Counted from the first letter of the stretch, positions 41,820-51,590 are shown. The stretch: DNA of 64,000 nucleotides from Desulfolinea sp050305405 (GCA_050305405.1 JBNLFG010000005.1:1-64000), one strand, 5' to 3'. Made by a program: numbers and translations. The notes: generated by a model from the sequence alone, not told the origin.

Positions 41820-42750
41820 ACTTCCTCTCATCGCCCTGATCGGACCAACAGCGGTCGGGAAAACGGAACTCTCGCTGCAACTCGCAGAGCGATTTAACGG
41901 CGAAATCATTTCGTCCGATTCGCGGCTCTTTTATCGCGGCATGGATATTGGGACGGCCAAACCGTCCAAAGCGGAGATGGCGCGTGTGCCGCATCATCTG
42001 ATCGATGTTTCTGAGCCTGATCAAACCTGGTCCTTGGGGCAATTCCAAAAAGCGGCTGCGGAGATCATTGAAGATATTGTTGCGCGCGGTAAACTACCTT
42101 TTCTGGTCGGCGGGACGGGGCAATATTATCGAGCAGTGACCGAGGGCTGGCTGCCACCAGAAGTGAAAGCGGATGCGCGTTTGCGGAGCGTGCTGGAAAA
42201 AGAGAATGAAGAAAAGGGCGCTGAATGGCTACACCAACGATTAGCGACCCTTGACCCTGAAGCTGCTGTGAAGATTGATTATCGCAATGTGCGGCGCACG
42301 ATCCGTGCGTTGGAGGTGATTTTGACAACGGGGCAGAAATTCTCGTCGCAGCGACAACAGCATGGCGAGCCGATCTACAACCTGTTGACCATCGGCTTGC
42401 GGCGTGAGCGCCCTGAGCTTTACGCGCGCGTTGACCTGCGCATAGAGCAAATGTTTGCCGAAGGGCTGCTGAACGAAGTGCAGGGGCTGCTCGATAAAGG
42501 TTACTCGCCGGAACTACCGAGCATGTCCGCTTTGGGGTATCGGGAATGTGTGGCGGTCTTAAACGGAAGCATGTCTCAGGATGAAGCGATCACGCAGATG
42601 AAACGGGTTACGCGCGTTTTCGTACGGAGACAAGCTAATTGGTTCAAAGATGCTGACCCAGGCATCACGTGGTTCGAAGCGGGCGATGCGGATATTCTTA
42701 TCCAGGCAGAAAATTCTGTTCGTAATTGGCTGAAAGAAATGGAGCTATAA
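41809..42750 (+). CDS. miaA: tRNA dimethylallyltransferase
   Basis: Transfers a dimethylallyl group to A37 of tRNAs reading UNN codons. The protein has 313 residues: P-loop IGPTAVGKTELS, then SSDSRLFYRGMDIGTAKP, the HHLIDV motif, VGGTGQYYRA and RRTIRALE; all expected catalytic regions are present. The ATG at 41809 is chosen because it opens directly into LPLIALIGPT; the longer frame starting inside the upstream gene adds sequence foreign to MiaA. Confidence 0.96.
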   Translation: MNNKLPLIALIGPTAVGKTELSLQLAERFNGEIISSDSRLFYRGMDIGTAKPSKAEMARVPHHLIDVSEPDQTWSLGQFQKAAAEIIEDIVARGKLPFLVGGTGQYYRAVTEGWLPPEVKADARLRSVLEKENEEKGAEWLHQRLATLDPEAAVKIDYRNVRRTIRALEVILTTGQKFSSQRQQHGEPIYNLLTIGLRRERPELYARVDLRIEQMFAEGLLNEVQGLLDKGYSPELPSMSALGYRECVAVLNGSMSQDEAITQMKRVTRVFVRRQANWFKDADPGITWFEAGDADILIQAENSVRNWLKEMEL

Positions 42751-42834
42751 GGTAAATTTTCCTGTATAATAGGGGGCGCATGTTGTTTTCCCATTAGAAA
42801 AATCGCCGTCAACTAAATAGTAGGAGGAGTTCGT

Positions 42835-44532
42835 ATGGAGTATCCTTGGATTGAGAACTATGATGAAGGTGTCCCCACCCACATCGACTATCCACAGAAG
42901 CCTTTGTTTCATTTTCTGGAAGAGGCTGCTGAAAAGTATCCAGAAAAAGCTTGTACGATTTTCAAAGGAGCAACGATCTCTTATAAAGAGATGAATGAAA
43001 TCACGGATGCCCTCGCGGGTGCGCTTGCTGACCTTGGGGTCAAAAAAGGCGACCGCGTGGGCATTTTTATTCCCAATACGCCACAATTTGTGATGGCATA
43101 TTATGCGATATTAAAAGCTGGCGGCGTTGTGGTGGCAACCAACCCGCTGTACACAGCTTCTGAAATTGCGCATCAGGCAAAGGATGCGGGCATTGAAGTA
43201 ATGTTCGTGATGAGCAACTTCTATGGAACGATCAAAGCTGCGCAAGCAGATACGAAGATCAAGAAGATGATCGTTACGAATATTAAAGAGACGCTGCCGC
43301 CGCTGACGCGTGTGCTCTTCTCGCTGGCCGTGGAAAAGAAGGGTGGACACAGGATTGAAGGCGGATTAGGCGAAGGCGATATCTGGATGAAGGACTTGCT
43401 TGCCAAATATAAGCCTGCTGACCGCCCCAAAGTGGATGTTGGTCCCGACGACACCTGTCTCTTCCAGTATAGCGGCGGAACGACCGGCGTCTCGAAGGGC
43501 GCAGTAGCGCTGCACCGCAATATTGTGGCAAACTCGCTGCAAATTGCGCGCTGGATGACTAATGTCAAAGAAGCCGAGGAAGTTGTCCTGATGGCTATTC
43601 CACTTTTCCATGTGTACGGTATGGTGGCAGGAATGAGCTTCGGCATGGCGACAGGCGCAACTCTGGTCATGGTACCGAATGCACGCGATCTGGAAGATGT
43701 GTTGAAAAATGCCAGCAAATACCGCGCGTCGATTTTCCCCGGTGTGCCGACCTTGTATAACGCCATCAACAACCACCCCGATGTGCTGGCCGGGAAGTAT
43801 GATCTCTCCTCGATCAAGGCCTGCATTTCCGGTTCTGCACCGCTGATGCGCGAAACCAAAGAGAAATTTGAAAAACTGACCGGCGGAAAAGTCTTCGAAG
43901 GCTATGGCCTTTCCGAAGCCCCGACCGCGACACACTGTAATCCGTTAGCTGGCGAGAACAAGACTGGCTCGATCGGTATGCCGCTGCCGGATGTGGTCTG
44001 CAAGATCATCAGCCTTGATGACGGCGAGACCGAAATGGCGCTGGGCGAGATCGGCGAGATTATCGTGCAGGGACCGCAGGTGATGAAGGGCTATCACAAT
44101 ATGCCGACCGAGACCGCCAACTCCCTGCGCGAGCGTGATGGCAGCACTTGGCTTTACACCGGTGACATCGCCCGCATGGACGAGGATGGCTACTTCTACA
44201 TCGTCGACCGCAAGAAAGAATTGATCAAACCGGGCGGCTTCCAGGTTTGGCCGCGCGAAGTTGAAGAAGCGATATCCGATCACCCGAAGGTGCTCGAAGT
44301 TGGTGTGGCAGGTATCCCTGACCCCTATCGTGGTGAAACGGTCAAAGCCTGGATCGTTGTGAAACCCGGCGAAACCCTGACCGCAGATGAAGTCAAAACA
44401 TTTGCCAAAGAGAAGTTGGCAAAATATAAAGTGCCCACCCACATAGAATTCCGTGATGAGCTGCCGAAGACCACAGTCGGCAAGATTTTACGGCGCGAAC
44501 TGGTGCGGCAACATAAAGAAGCTGGCGAATAG
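42835..44532 (+). CDS. fadD: Long-chain acyl-CoA synthetase (AMP-forming)
   Basis: Activates fatty acids to acyl-CoA via an acyl-adenylate. The protein has 565 residues of the ANL superfamily: the P-loop-like motif YSGGTTGVSKGA, VYGMVAG, GYGLSEAPTA and TGDIARMDEDGYFYIVDRKK, with the C-terminal catalytic Lys in PKTTVGKILRR. TAGGAGGAG precedes the ATG. A TATAAT at 42765-42770 just after miaA suggests its own promoter; a terminator follows. Chain-length preference cannot be inferred. Confidence 0.92.
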   Translation: MEYPWIENYDEGVPTHIDYPQKPLFHFLEEAAEKYPEKACTIFKGATISYKEMNEITDALAGALADLGVKKGDRVGIFIPNTPQFVMAYYAILKAGGVVVATNPLYTASEIAHQAKDAGIEVMFVMSNFYGTIKAAQADTKIKKMIVTNIKETLPPLTRVLFSLAVEKKGGHRIEGGLGEGDIWMKDLLAKYKPADRPKVDVGPDDTCLFQYSGGTTGVSKGAVALHRNIVANSLQIARWMTNVKEAEEVVLMAIPLFHVYGMVAGMSFGMATGATLVMVPNARDLEDVLKNASKYRASIFPGVPTLYNAINNHPDVLAGKYDLSSIKACISGSAPLMRETKEKFEKLTGGKVFEGYGLSEAPTATHCNPLAGENKTGSIGMPLPDVVCKIISLDDGETEMALGEIGEIIVQGPQVMKGYHNMPTETANSLRERDGSTWLYTGDIARMDEDGYFYIVDRKKELIKPGGFQVWPREVEEAISDHPKVLEVGVAGIPDPYRGETVKAWIVVKPGETLTADEVKTFAKEKLAKYKVPTHIEFRDELPKTTVGKILRRELVRQHKEAGE

Positions 44533-44553
44533 TTCGCTAGTCCGATTAAAAGT

Positions 44554-44588
44554 AAAAGGAGGTCTTCGTGATGAAGACCTCCTTTTTT
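44554..44588. terminator. Bidirectional intrinsic terminator
   Basis: 14-bp stem AAAAGGAGGTCTTC / GAAGACCTCCTTTT with loop GTGAT, between the convergent acyl-CoA synthetase and ftsH genes. Confidence 0.92.
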
Positions 44589-44607
44589 ATTCTATTCATG
44601 TAACTAC

Positions 44608-46476
44608 TTACTGAGGTTGCGGGGTGCCGCTCTTCTTCTCAATAGGTGATGGGAAGATCGCTTCAAACTCTGCGCGGGAGATGCTCTCTTTTTCAAGGAG
44701 TGCATTCGCAACATCGTCCAGTTCTTTGCGATATTTCTGCAAAATGGATTTCGCAGTCTGATAGGCTTCGTCGACAAGCTTGCGGACTTCGGCGTCGATT
44801 TTCTCGGCAATGGCATCAGAATAATCACGCTGTTCGGAGATTTCACGTCCAAGGAAGACCAACTCTTCTTTTTGGCCGTAGGTCATCAAACCCATCTCAT
44901 CGCTCATACCAAGACGGGTCACCATCATGCGTGCCATACGAGTCACCTGTTCAAGGTCATTGGATGCACCCGATGTTATATCATCAAAGACAGCTTCCTC
45001 TGCCAAACGTCCACCGAGGGCATAGGCGAGGGTTGCCATGAATTTCTTGCGCGACATCAACATGCGGTCTTCGTCAGGACGGAACCAGGTTACACCACCT
45101 GCTTGTCCACGGCCAACAATGGTCACCTTTTGGACGGGGTCGGCTTCCGAGATCGCGTTACCGACCACAGCGTGTCCGGCTTCATGGTAAGCGATAATGC
45201 GTTTTTCTTCTTCCGAGATCAGTCGAGACTTACGTTCTGGTCCCATTACAACGCGTTCGATGGCTTCGTTCAAATCTTCTTGTGCGATGGATTTCTTGTC
45301 CTGACGGGCCGCCAAAATCGCGCCTTCGTTGATAAGGTTCTCAAGGTCAGCACCTACAAACCCCGGGGTACCACGTGCGATTGAACCCAAGTCCACATCG
45401 GGATCAAGGGGCTTGCCTTTGGCGTGAACATTCAGAATTTCTTCGCGGCCCTTCATATCGGGGCGATCCATCGTGACACGGCGATCAAAGCGTCCAGGGC
45501 GCATCAAGGCAGGGTCAAGAATGTCCGGGCGGTTGGTTGCGGCGATCATAATGACGTTGGTATTTGTGTCAAAACCGTCCATCTCCACCAGCATCTGGTT
45601 GAGAGTCTGTTCACGCTCATCATGCGAGCCGCCCAATCCAGCGCCGCGCTGCCTGCCAACTGCATCAATTTCATCAATAAAGATGATACAGGGGGCATGA
45701 CGTTTTGCTTGCTCAAAAAGATCACGGACACGGCTGGCACCAACACCGACAAACATTTCAACAAATTCTGAACCGGAGATGGAGAAGAAGGGAACGCCAG
45801 CTTCGCCTGAGACAGCTTTTGCCATCAAGGTTTTACCCGTACCCGGAGCACCAACCAAGAGAACGCCCTTGGGGATACGTGCGCCGAGCTGGATGAATTT
45901 CTCCGGCTCTTTCAAGAACTCGACAATTTCGCCAAGTTCCTCCTTCGCTTCATCAGCGCCTGCTACATCGTCAAAGGTGACAGTGGGATTCTCGCCCGTG
46001 AACATGCGCGCACGAGATTTACCAAAGGACATGGCCTGGTTATTACTACCCTGCGCCTGACGGAAGATGAACCAGAGCACGCCTGCCATAAAAATAACTG
46101 GCAAGATATAAAGTGCACTGGCAAAAAATCCAGACCAGGGGCTGGGGGGGCGCGCCTCGATCTTGAGCCTCTCAGAGGCCAAGGCTTCAGGAGAGACACC
46201 CAGATTAAGTAATTGTTCCACTAAAGTACTGGTTGGCTCTTTATGTGATGTTTGCTCGATAGCATTTTCGCCATCGCCAGTGATGACAACAATTTCATCA
46301 TTGGTATCAACAAGAATGCGATTAACATCGCCAGCTTCAACTTTACGAGCAACTTCGCTAATCGTTAAAGGCTCGTTGAAGGCAGCGTCCTGTTTAACAC
46401 TCATGTAGACCATCGCAATGATCGCGATAAAAAGCAAGGTATAGACAAGATATGATTGGTTACGTTTAGATTCCAC
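44608..46476 (-). CDS. ftsH: ATP-dependent zinc metalloprotease FtsH
   Basis: A membrane-anchored AAA+ protease for quality control of membrane and short-lived proteins. The protein has 622 residues: an N-terminal helix, a periplasmic/exoplasmic domain, a second helix near 116-138, the AAA+ domain (Walker A GAPGTGKT at 209-216, Walker B IIFIDEIDAVG, SRH region with RPGRFDRR) and the zinc protease motif HEAGH at 431-435. The start is GTG at 46474-46476 with TAGGAGG six bases upstream. A TATAAT lies shortly upstream on the minus strand. Confidence 0.97.
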   Translation of the reverse strand: MESKRNQSYLVYTLLFIAIIAMVYMSVKQDAAFNEPLTISEVARKVEAGDVNRILVDTNDEIVVITGDGENAIEQTSHKEPTSTLVEQLLNLGVSPEALASERLKIEARPPSPWSGFFASALYILPVIFMAGVLWFIFRQAQGSNNQAMSFGKSRARMFTGENPTVTFDDVAGADEAKEELGEIVEFLKEPEKFIQLGARIPKGVLLVGAPGTGKTLMAKAVSGEAGVPFFSISGSEFVEMFVGVGASRVRDLFEQAKRHAPCIIFIDEIDAVGRQRGAGLGGSHDEREQTLNQMLVEMDGFDTNTNVIMIAATNRPDILDPALMRPGRFDRRVTMDRPDMKGREEILNVHAKGKPLDPDVDLGSIARGTPGFVGADLENLINEGAILAARQDKKSIAQEDLNEAIERVVMGPERKSRLISEEEKRIIAYHEAGHAVVGNAISEADPVQKVTIVGRGQAGGVTWFRPDEDRMLMSRKKFMATLAYALGGRLAEEAVFDDITSGASNDLEQVTRMARMMVTRLGMSDEMGLMTYGQKEELVFLGREISEQRDYSDAIAEKIDAEVRKLVDEAYQTAKSILQKYRKELDDVANALLEKESISRAEFEAIFPSPIEKKSGTPQPQ

Positions 46477-46588
46477 AGAATCCTCCTATTTCGGAGAAAT
46501 TATACCAATTTCTACTTGCATAAAGTCTGTTGAAAGAGTTTTCATATACTTCTCTAAGACTCTAAAATGCAGGCGAAATGGGCTAAAG

Positions 46589-47350
46589 CTAATCAAGTAA
46601 AAGCTCAACCGGGCAATGGTCGGAGCCGGTTACGTCGTCATGGATGATGACATCCTGCACGCGGGGCATCAGGTTTTCGGAGATAAGGAAGTAGTCGATG
46701 CGCCAGCCAACGTTGTTCGCACGGGCATTCCCACGGAAAGACCACCACGAGTATTGTTCTTTATCGGGGTAGAGTACACGGAAGGGATCAACAAAACCGT
46801 GTTCGAGATATTTATCGATCATTGCACGCTCTTCGGGCAGGAAGCCGGATGTCTTGTGATTACTCTTATCATTCTTCAAGTCGATTGGAGCATGGGCGGT
46901 GTTGAAGTCACCCGTAATAATGACTGACTCACCGGCTGCATGGAGCGCATCGCAGGTCTCCAACAGCAAATCATAGAAATCCAGCTTGTATTCAACGCGT
47001 TCGTGACCACGCTGTCCATTCGGAAAGTAGATATTGTAGAGATAAAAGTCGGGATGGCGGGTGCGTATCACGCGTCCTTCCAGATCAAAACGCTCCTCGC
47101 CAAGTCCTAATGCTGTTTCGCGGGGCGTTTCTTTCGTCCACGTGGAAACACCGCTGTAGCCCTTTTTCTCCGCCGGATTCCAGATGATCTCGTAACCGGG
47201 GACATTCTGCTGCTCTTCTGTAAGCTGTTCGGGCAAAACACGCGTTTCCTGTAAACACATCGCATCTGGTGATTGGTCTACGATCCATTCCTGCACGCCT
47301 TTTTTCAAAGCGGCTCGCAGTCCGTTCACATTCCAGGTAATGATCTTCAT
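46589..47350 (-). CDS. xth: Exodeoxyribonuclease III
   Basis: AP endonuclease/3'-exonuclease of base-excision repair. The protein has 253 residues of the EEP superfamily: WNVNGLRAA, CLQETRVL (catalytic Glu), GDFNTAH and GSDHCPVEL. ATG 47348-47350 is used with GAGAG upstream; a GTG three codons earlier is possible. It is divergent from the receiver-domain gene. Confidence 0.95.
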   Translation of the reverse strand: MKIITWNVNGLRAALKKGVQEWIVDQSPDAMCLQETRVLPEQLTEEQQNVPGYEIIWNPAEKKGYSGVSTWTKETPRETALGLGEERFDLEGRVIRTRHPDFYLYNIYFPNGQRGHERVEYKLDFYDLLLETCDALHAAGESVIITGDFNTAHAPIDLKNDKSNHKTSGFLPEERAMIDKYLEHGFVDPFRVLYPDKEQYSWWSFRGNARANNVGWRIDYFLISENLMPRVQDVIIHDDVTGSDHCPVELLLD

Positions 47351-47402
47351 TTTTTTCACTCTCTTCTATGGTAAACTACGGTATATTAATAGGAATAAAA
47401 TT

Positions 47403-47792
47403 ATGATGGCTAAAGAAATTAAACGAATTCTTTGTATTGAAGATGAACCAGAAATGATTGATCTGATTCGACTGATACTTACTCGGCACGGCTTCGAAGT
47501 TACAGGTGCAAATGGCGGCATTGAAGGCGCAAGAAAGATACGCGAAGAGCTACCTGATTTGATTTTGCTCGACCTGATGATGCCAGATATGGACGGTTGG
47601 GAAGTATACCAGCAAATCAAAGCCGATGAAAATACTCGCAATATTCCCGTGATTGTTGTCACGGCGAAAGCGCAAAATATCGACAAGGTCTTGGGGTTAC
47701 ATATCGCCAAAGTTGATGATTACATCTCAAAACCCTTTAGCCCAGATGCCTTGTTGGAAAGCATTCAAAAAGTTCTAGCAACCGTTTCCTAA
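47403..47792 (+). CDS. Single-domain response regulator (CheY-like)
   Basis: A 129-residue stand-alone receiver: acidic pocket IEDEPEM, phospho-acceptor in LILLDLMMPDMDGWE, Thr in VVTAKA and Lys in YISKPFSPD. There is no output domain, so it must pass its signal by protein contact. Two ATGs (47403, 47406) follow AGGA; the open frame further upstream overlaps xth and is unlikely. Confidence 0.93.
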   Translation: MMAKEIKRILCIEDEPEMIDLIRLILTRHGFEVTGANGGIEGARKIREELPDLILLDLMMPDMDGWEVYQQIKADENTRNIPVIVVTAKAQNIDKVLGLHIAKVDDYISKPFSPDALLESIQKVLATVS

Positions 47793-47813
47793 ATCAAGCC
47801 AACTAATCAGATC

Positions 47814-47841
47814 GGGCGGCAAAAACCCGCCCTGTTTTTTT
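47814..47841 (+). terminator. Intrinsic terminator of the receiver gene
   Basis: 6-bp GC stem GGGCGG / CCGCCC with loop CAAAAAC and a seven-T tract; the next gene's ATG follows at once. Confidence 0.8.
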
Positions 47842-48219
47842 ATGCCTATGTCTCGTATCATACATATCCGTAATCTGGATAATCCATCTCAAACGCCTTT
47901 GCAGATTAAATATTGTGAAACCTTTCTCTGTCGTTTGCGTGGATTAACCTTCAGACGTGAACTCACGCCGACCGAGGGCTTGCTACTTGTGCAGGGGCGG
48001 GATTCTCGCCTCGACACCGCCATCCACATGCTGGCCGTTAGTTTTGATCTGACCGTGGTCTGGATCGATTCATCCCTGACGGTTGTCGATAAAGTTTTGG
48101 CAAAAAGTTGGCACCTCGCCTACACGCCAAAGAAAGCCGCCCAATATATCCTGGAAATCCATCCCGACCGCTGGGATGATTTTGAAATCGGAAACAAGGT
48201 TCAATTTGAAGATGTTTAA
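47842..48219 (+). CDS. DUF192 protein
   Basis: A 125-residue member of the DUF192 family: CETFLCRLRGLTFRREL, GLLLVQGRDSRLDTAIHML, then DLTVVWIDSSLTVVDK and a final strand KAAQYILEIH. This small beta-fold has no proven function. There is no signal peptide here. The ATG directly abuts the T-tract of the upstream terminator and lacks a Shine-Dalgarno site; ATG 47848 is an alternative. It overlaps the LysM-M23 gene by 8 bp. Confidence 0.85.
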   Translation: MPMSRIIHIRNLDNPSQTPLQIKYCETFLCRLRGLTFRRELTPTEGLLLVQGRDSRLDTAIHMLAVSFDLTVVWIDSSLTVVDKVLAKSWHLAYTPKKAAQYILEIHPDRWDDFEIGNKVQFEDV

Positions 48220-49624
48220 ACGCTTTTCCGTAGTCGTTCTGACTATTTTATTTTTACTTCTCCCCCACCCCGCACAAGCCCAAGAAAACCCGACAGGCCC
48301 AACCTATATCGTCCAATCAGGCGATACGCTTTGGGATATTGCCTCACGCTTCAATGTTGATCTCGATGAATTGATGGCTGCTAATAACCTCGCGGATGGC
48401 AATCTCTCAGTTGGTGATGAATTACTCATCCCTGGTCTGGAAGGTGTGACTGGCACCCTGCGAACAGAAACTGTCCCATACGGTGACAATCTGCGCAGCC
48501 TAATGCGCCGCACACAAGCCCCAAGAGAAATCCTGCAACGCCTGAATCGGCTTGTAAGCCCGACAGAACTATATGCGGGTGTAAGTTTGATCGTCCCCCT
48601 TGATGAAGAAGCCCCAGCCCTGGCAGGGACAGCACTCAGAACAGGCGACACCCTGCTCGAGGAAGCGATCCGGCAAAATAGCGATATTTGGTCGCTGGTC
48701 AGCATCAACGAATTAGATGGCACCTTTACAGCCTTGCCCGGCGAAGTATTGTACGCGCCCACAGCTGACGAAGGCGCTGAAAGCAACGCAAGCGGTCTTC
48801 CACCGGTATTTGAAAGTGCAACGGTATCAACCCTGCCATTAATTCAAGGTGGCACCGCAGAGATCAATATCAGGGTGAGAGATGCTGTTACTTTATCCGG
48901 TTCGCTGACTTCCGATCGAGAATACGAATTGCATTTCTTCCCAAATGGTGAAAATTCCTTTGTCGCGCTGCAAGGCGTACATGCAATGACAGAGCCAGGC
49001 GCGTATCCGCTGAAGCTGCAAGCCAGTTACCCTGATGGAAGTGTTGAATCTTATGAACAGATGGTGCTGGTTGTTTCAGGCAGCTATCCCAATGATCCAA
49101 TCTTGGTCGTGCCACCAGAGACCCTTGAGCCCAGCATCACGGCAGACGAGCAGAACGAATTAATTGCTACTATCTCACAGACCAGCCCCGAACAATTATG
49201 GACGGGCGTGTTCACTAATCCGTCGGTCTATGAAGATTGTTTTACATCCCGTTATGGAAACCGCCGTGAGTATCGCGCTGACGACGGTAGCATTGATCCC
49301 TATTACAGCTTCCACAGCGGATTGGATTTCTGCGGCGGAACGGGCTTGGCCATTGATGCCGCTGCCGATGGCGTGGTCGTCTTTGCTGGAGACACGATCG
49401 TGCGCGGGAATGCAACCATCATCGATCATGGCTGGGGTGTTTTTACGGGGTATTGGCATCAATCCGAGAGCTATGTCCAAACAGGGGATCGGGTGACAGC
49501 CGGAGATGTGATCGGGCTCGTGGGGGATTCAGGGCGCGTGACAGGGGCGCATCTGCATTGGGAAGTTTGGGTTAACGGGGTGCAGGTCAACCCGATGACG
49601 TGGCTTGAGCAGTCATTCCCATAA
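48212..49624 (+). CDS. Secreted LysM and M23 peptidoglycan endopeptidase-like protein
   Basis: A 470-residue exported protein. A signal peptide (VVVLTILFLLLPHPAQAQ) is followed by a LysM domain (YIVQSGDTLWDIASRF...), a second weaker LysM-like region and a middle beta domain. A C-terminal M23/LytM domain carries HSGLDF and HLHWEVWVNG, which hold the zinc ligands (H, D, and H of HxH). It likely cuts or binds peptidoglycan cross-links outside the cell. The start at 48212 overlaps the DUF192 stop; an earlier frame has no basis. Confidence 0.92.
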   Translation: MFKRFSVVVLTILFLLLPHPAQAQENPTGPTYIVQSGDTLWDIASRFNVDLDELMAANNLADGNLSVGDELLIPGLEGVTGTLRTETVPYGDNLRSLMRRTQAPREILQRLNRLVSPTELYAGVSLIVPLDEEAPALAGTALRTGDTLLEEAIRQNSDIWSLVSINELDGTFTALPGEVLYAPTADEGAESNASGLPPVFESATVSTLPLIQGGTAEINIRVRDAVTLSGSLTSDREYELHFFPNGENSFVALQGVHAMTEPGAYPLKLQASYPDGSVESYEQMVLVVSGSYPNDPILVVPPETLEPSITADEQNELIATISQTSPEQLWTGVFTNPSVYEDCFTSRYGNRREYRADDGSIDPYYSFHSGLDFCGGTGLAIDAAADGVVVFAGDTIVRGNATIIDHGWGVFTGYWHQSESYVQTGDRVTAGDVIGLVGDSGRVTGAHLHWEVWVNGVQVNPMTWLEQSFP

Positions 49625-49728
49625 AGAGTGAAGATGCTTGGGAGACCTCAGCAAGTTCAGCTCACGGGCGGAGCGGTTTTACCTCCAAAACATGACATCA
49701 CAACAGCGCGCGCCGAACTATCTTCGCT

Positions 49729-49757
49729 TTGACAAAACCATCTCTCCCTGCTATACT
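49729..49757 (+). promoter_or_regulatory. Sigma-70-type promoter of rnj
   Basis: -35 TTGACA (49729-49734), 17-bp spacer, -10 TATACT (49752-49757). It gives a leader of about 160 nt before the rnj ATG. Confidence 0.85.
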
Positions 49758-49785
49758 GCCAACGTTAGATATGGAAACGACTTTT

Positions 49786-49871
49786 ACTGCCAATAGGCAG
49801 TTTTTTGCAAAGACAATCGAAATCGACGTCTGTAAGAAACCCTCGGTAGAACAATTCCGTGGGTTCTTTTT
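49786..49871 (+). promoter_or_regulatory. rnj leader with two terminator-like hairpins
   Basis: Hairpin 1 is ACTGCC-AATA-GGCAGT (49786-49801) with six T. Hairpin 2 pairs AAGAAACCCTCGG with CCGTGGGTTCTT (49834-49868, one bulge and one mismatch) and is followed by five T. Both sit between promoter and ribosome site (AGAGG before the ATG at 49928), as expected for attenuation or RNase-based feedback. No known riboswitch consensus was recognised. Confidence 0.65.
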
Positions 49872-49927
49872 CTATATACCTAGATATTAACCGCAAATGG
49901 CGGAAACTTTATGATTCAAGAGGAAAA

Positions 49928-51562
49928 ATGAGTAAAAAATTAAGAATTGTCCCCCTGGGCGGACTGGGTGAAGTGGGCAAAAATATGATGGCGTATGAAT
50001 ATGGCGATAATATTCTCGTTGTAGATGCCGGCATCATGTTCCCTGAAAATGATATGTTGGGGATCGATTACATTATCCCTGATTTTGACTACTTGCGTGA
50101 AAAACGCGAGTTTGTGCGCGGCATTGTGATTACACACGGACATGAAGACCATATTGGCGCAATCCCACATGTTTTGCGCGAGGTCTCGGCACCTGTTTAT
50201 GCAACACCATTAACGATGGGGTTGGTTGAAGTCAAATTGGCACGCAATAAAATGGCAGGGCAAGGCGATCTGCACACGGTTCAGGCAGGCGATACGCTGA
50301 AAATCGGGCCGTTTACTGTGGAGCTTTTCCACGTTTGCCACTCCATTCCGGATAGTGTTGGCCTGGGGATCACCTACCCCGCCGGGTTGATTGTCCACAT
50401 GAGTGACTATAAGTTCGATCATACCCCTGTGGACGGCTGGCCGACCGATTATGCCAAACTGGCTGAGTTTTCACAACGTGGTGTTGATCTGCTGCTGGCA
50501 GACTCGACCAATGCCAACCGCCCGGGCTGGACTCCTTCGGAGATGATTATTGGCCCTGCGCTGGATAAGGTTTTTGAAGAAGCCCCCGGACGCATTATCA
50601 TCGCTTCGTTCGCATCACAAATCTCGCGTATGCAACAGGTCGCCGATGCCGCCGTCAAACACGGGCGTAAACTCGCCTTTGTCGGTATGAGCATGGTCGA
50701 TAACTCGAAGATGGCGCGCAAGCTGGGCTATCTTGAAGTGCCTGAGAAAACGCTTGTCAGCCTTGAACAGGCTGTGGGGATGCACGCCAGCGATGTCGTG
50801 CTGATGTGTACCGGATCACAGGGTGAGCCTTCGTCCATTATTGGACGCCTGGCCGCCGGAACGAATCGCCATTTTGGCTTGAAACCGGACGATACCGTTG
50901 TGCTTTCATCCCATCCGATTCCCGGTAACGAGGAGTCGGTCAATAAGGCGATCAACAGCCTTCTGCGCCGTGGCGCAAATGTAATTTACGATGCGCTCGC
51001 GCCGATCCATGTTTCAGGTCATGCCAGTCAGGAAGAGCAGAAACTGCTTATCAATCTGGTGCGGCCGGAACACTTCGTCCCCATGCATGGGGAATTACAC
51101 ATGCTCAAACAACACGCGCGCATGGCACAAGAGATGGGGGTGGCAGCCGAGAATATCCAAGTAGTGGAAAACGGACAGGTTGTTGAGTTACACAACGGGA
51201 AACTATCTTTAGGTGAACGTATCCCCGGTGGCTATGTCTTCGTAGACGGAGACAGCATCGGCGAGGTCGATCATGCCGTCGTGCGCGACCGCGAACGTCT
51301 CTCACGCAGCGGCATCCTGCTAATCGACCTGAACATCGACAAGTTCACCGGTCGGCTGATGCACGATCCCGAGATCATTACACGTGGGTTCGTTTCCCCT
51401 GAAGAAGCGGAGAATCTGATCCCAATCGTGCGCAAAAAAGTGATGAGCATCATCGACGGCGGGCTGGATGATCAAAAAACGATCATTAACACAGTTCGTT
51501 CGATGCTCTACAATGAAACAAAACGTAAACCAATGGTTTTCGTGACGATGAGCAAAGTCTAA
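49928..51562 (+). CDS. rnj: Ribonuclease J
   Basis: A metallo-beta-lactamase/beta-CASP ribonuclease with 5'-3' exo- and endonuclease activity in mRNA decay and RNA maturation. The protein has 544 residues. The opening is RIVPLGGLGEVGKNM, the metal site is THGHEDHIGA, later ligands lie in HMSDYKFDHTP and HVSGHASQEE, and the C-terminal domain is complete. ATG 49928 is preceded by GAGG; an earlier in-frame start at 49859 would lie inside leader hairpin 2 and is rejected. Confidence 0.95.
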   Translation: MSKKLRIVPLGGLGEVGKNMMAYEYGDNILVVDAGIMFPENDMLGIDYIIPDFDYLREKREFVRGIVITHGHEDHIGAIPHVLREVSAPVYATPLTMGLVEVKLARNKMAGQGDLHTVQAGDTLKIGPFTVELFHVCHSIPDSVGLGITYPAGLIVHMSDYKFDHTPVDGWPTDYAKLAEFSQRGVDLLLADSTNANRPGWTPSEMIIGPALDKVFEEAPGRIIIASFASQISRMQQVADAAVKHGRKLAFVGMSMVDNSKMARKLGYLEVPEKTLVSLEQAVGMHASDVVLMCTGSQGEPSSIIGRLAAGTNRHFGLKPDDTVVLSSHPIPGNEESVNKAINSLLRRGANVIYDALAPIHVSGHASQEEQKLLINLVRPEHFVPMHGELHMLKQHARMAQEMGVAAENIQVVENGQVVELHNGKLSLGERIPGGYVFVDGDSIGEVDHAVVRDRERLSRSGILLIDLNIDKFTGRLMHDPEIITRGFVSPEEAENLIPIVRKKVMSIIDGGLDDQKTIINTVRSMLYNETKRKPMVFVTMSKV

Positions 51563-51590
51563 TATCAGGAATTAATCAACAGAAATCAGA

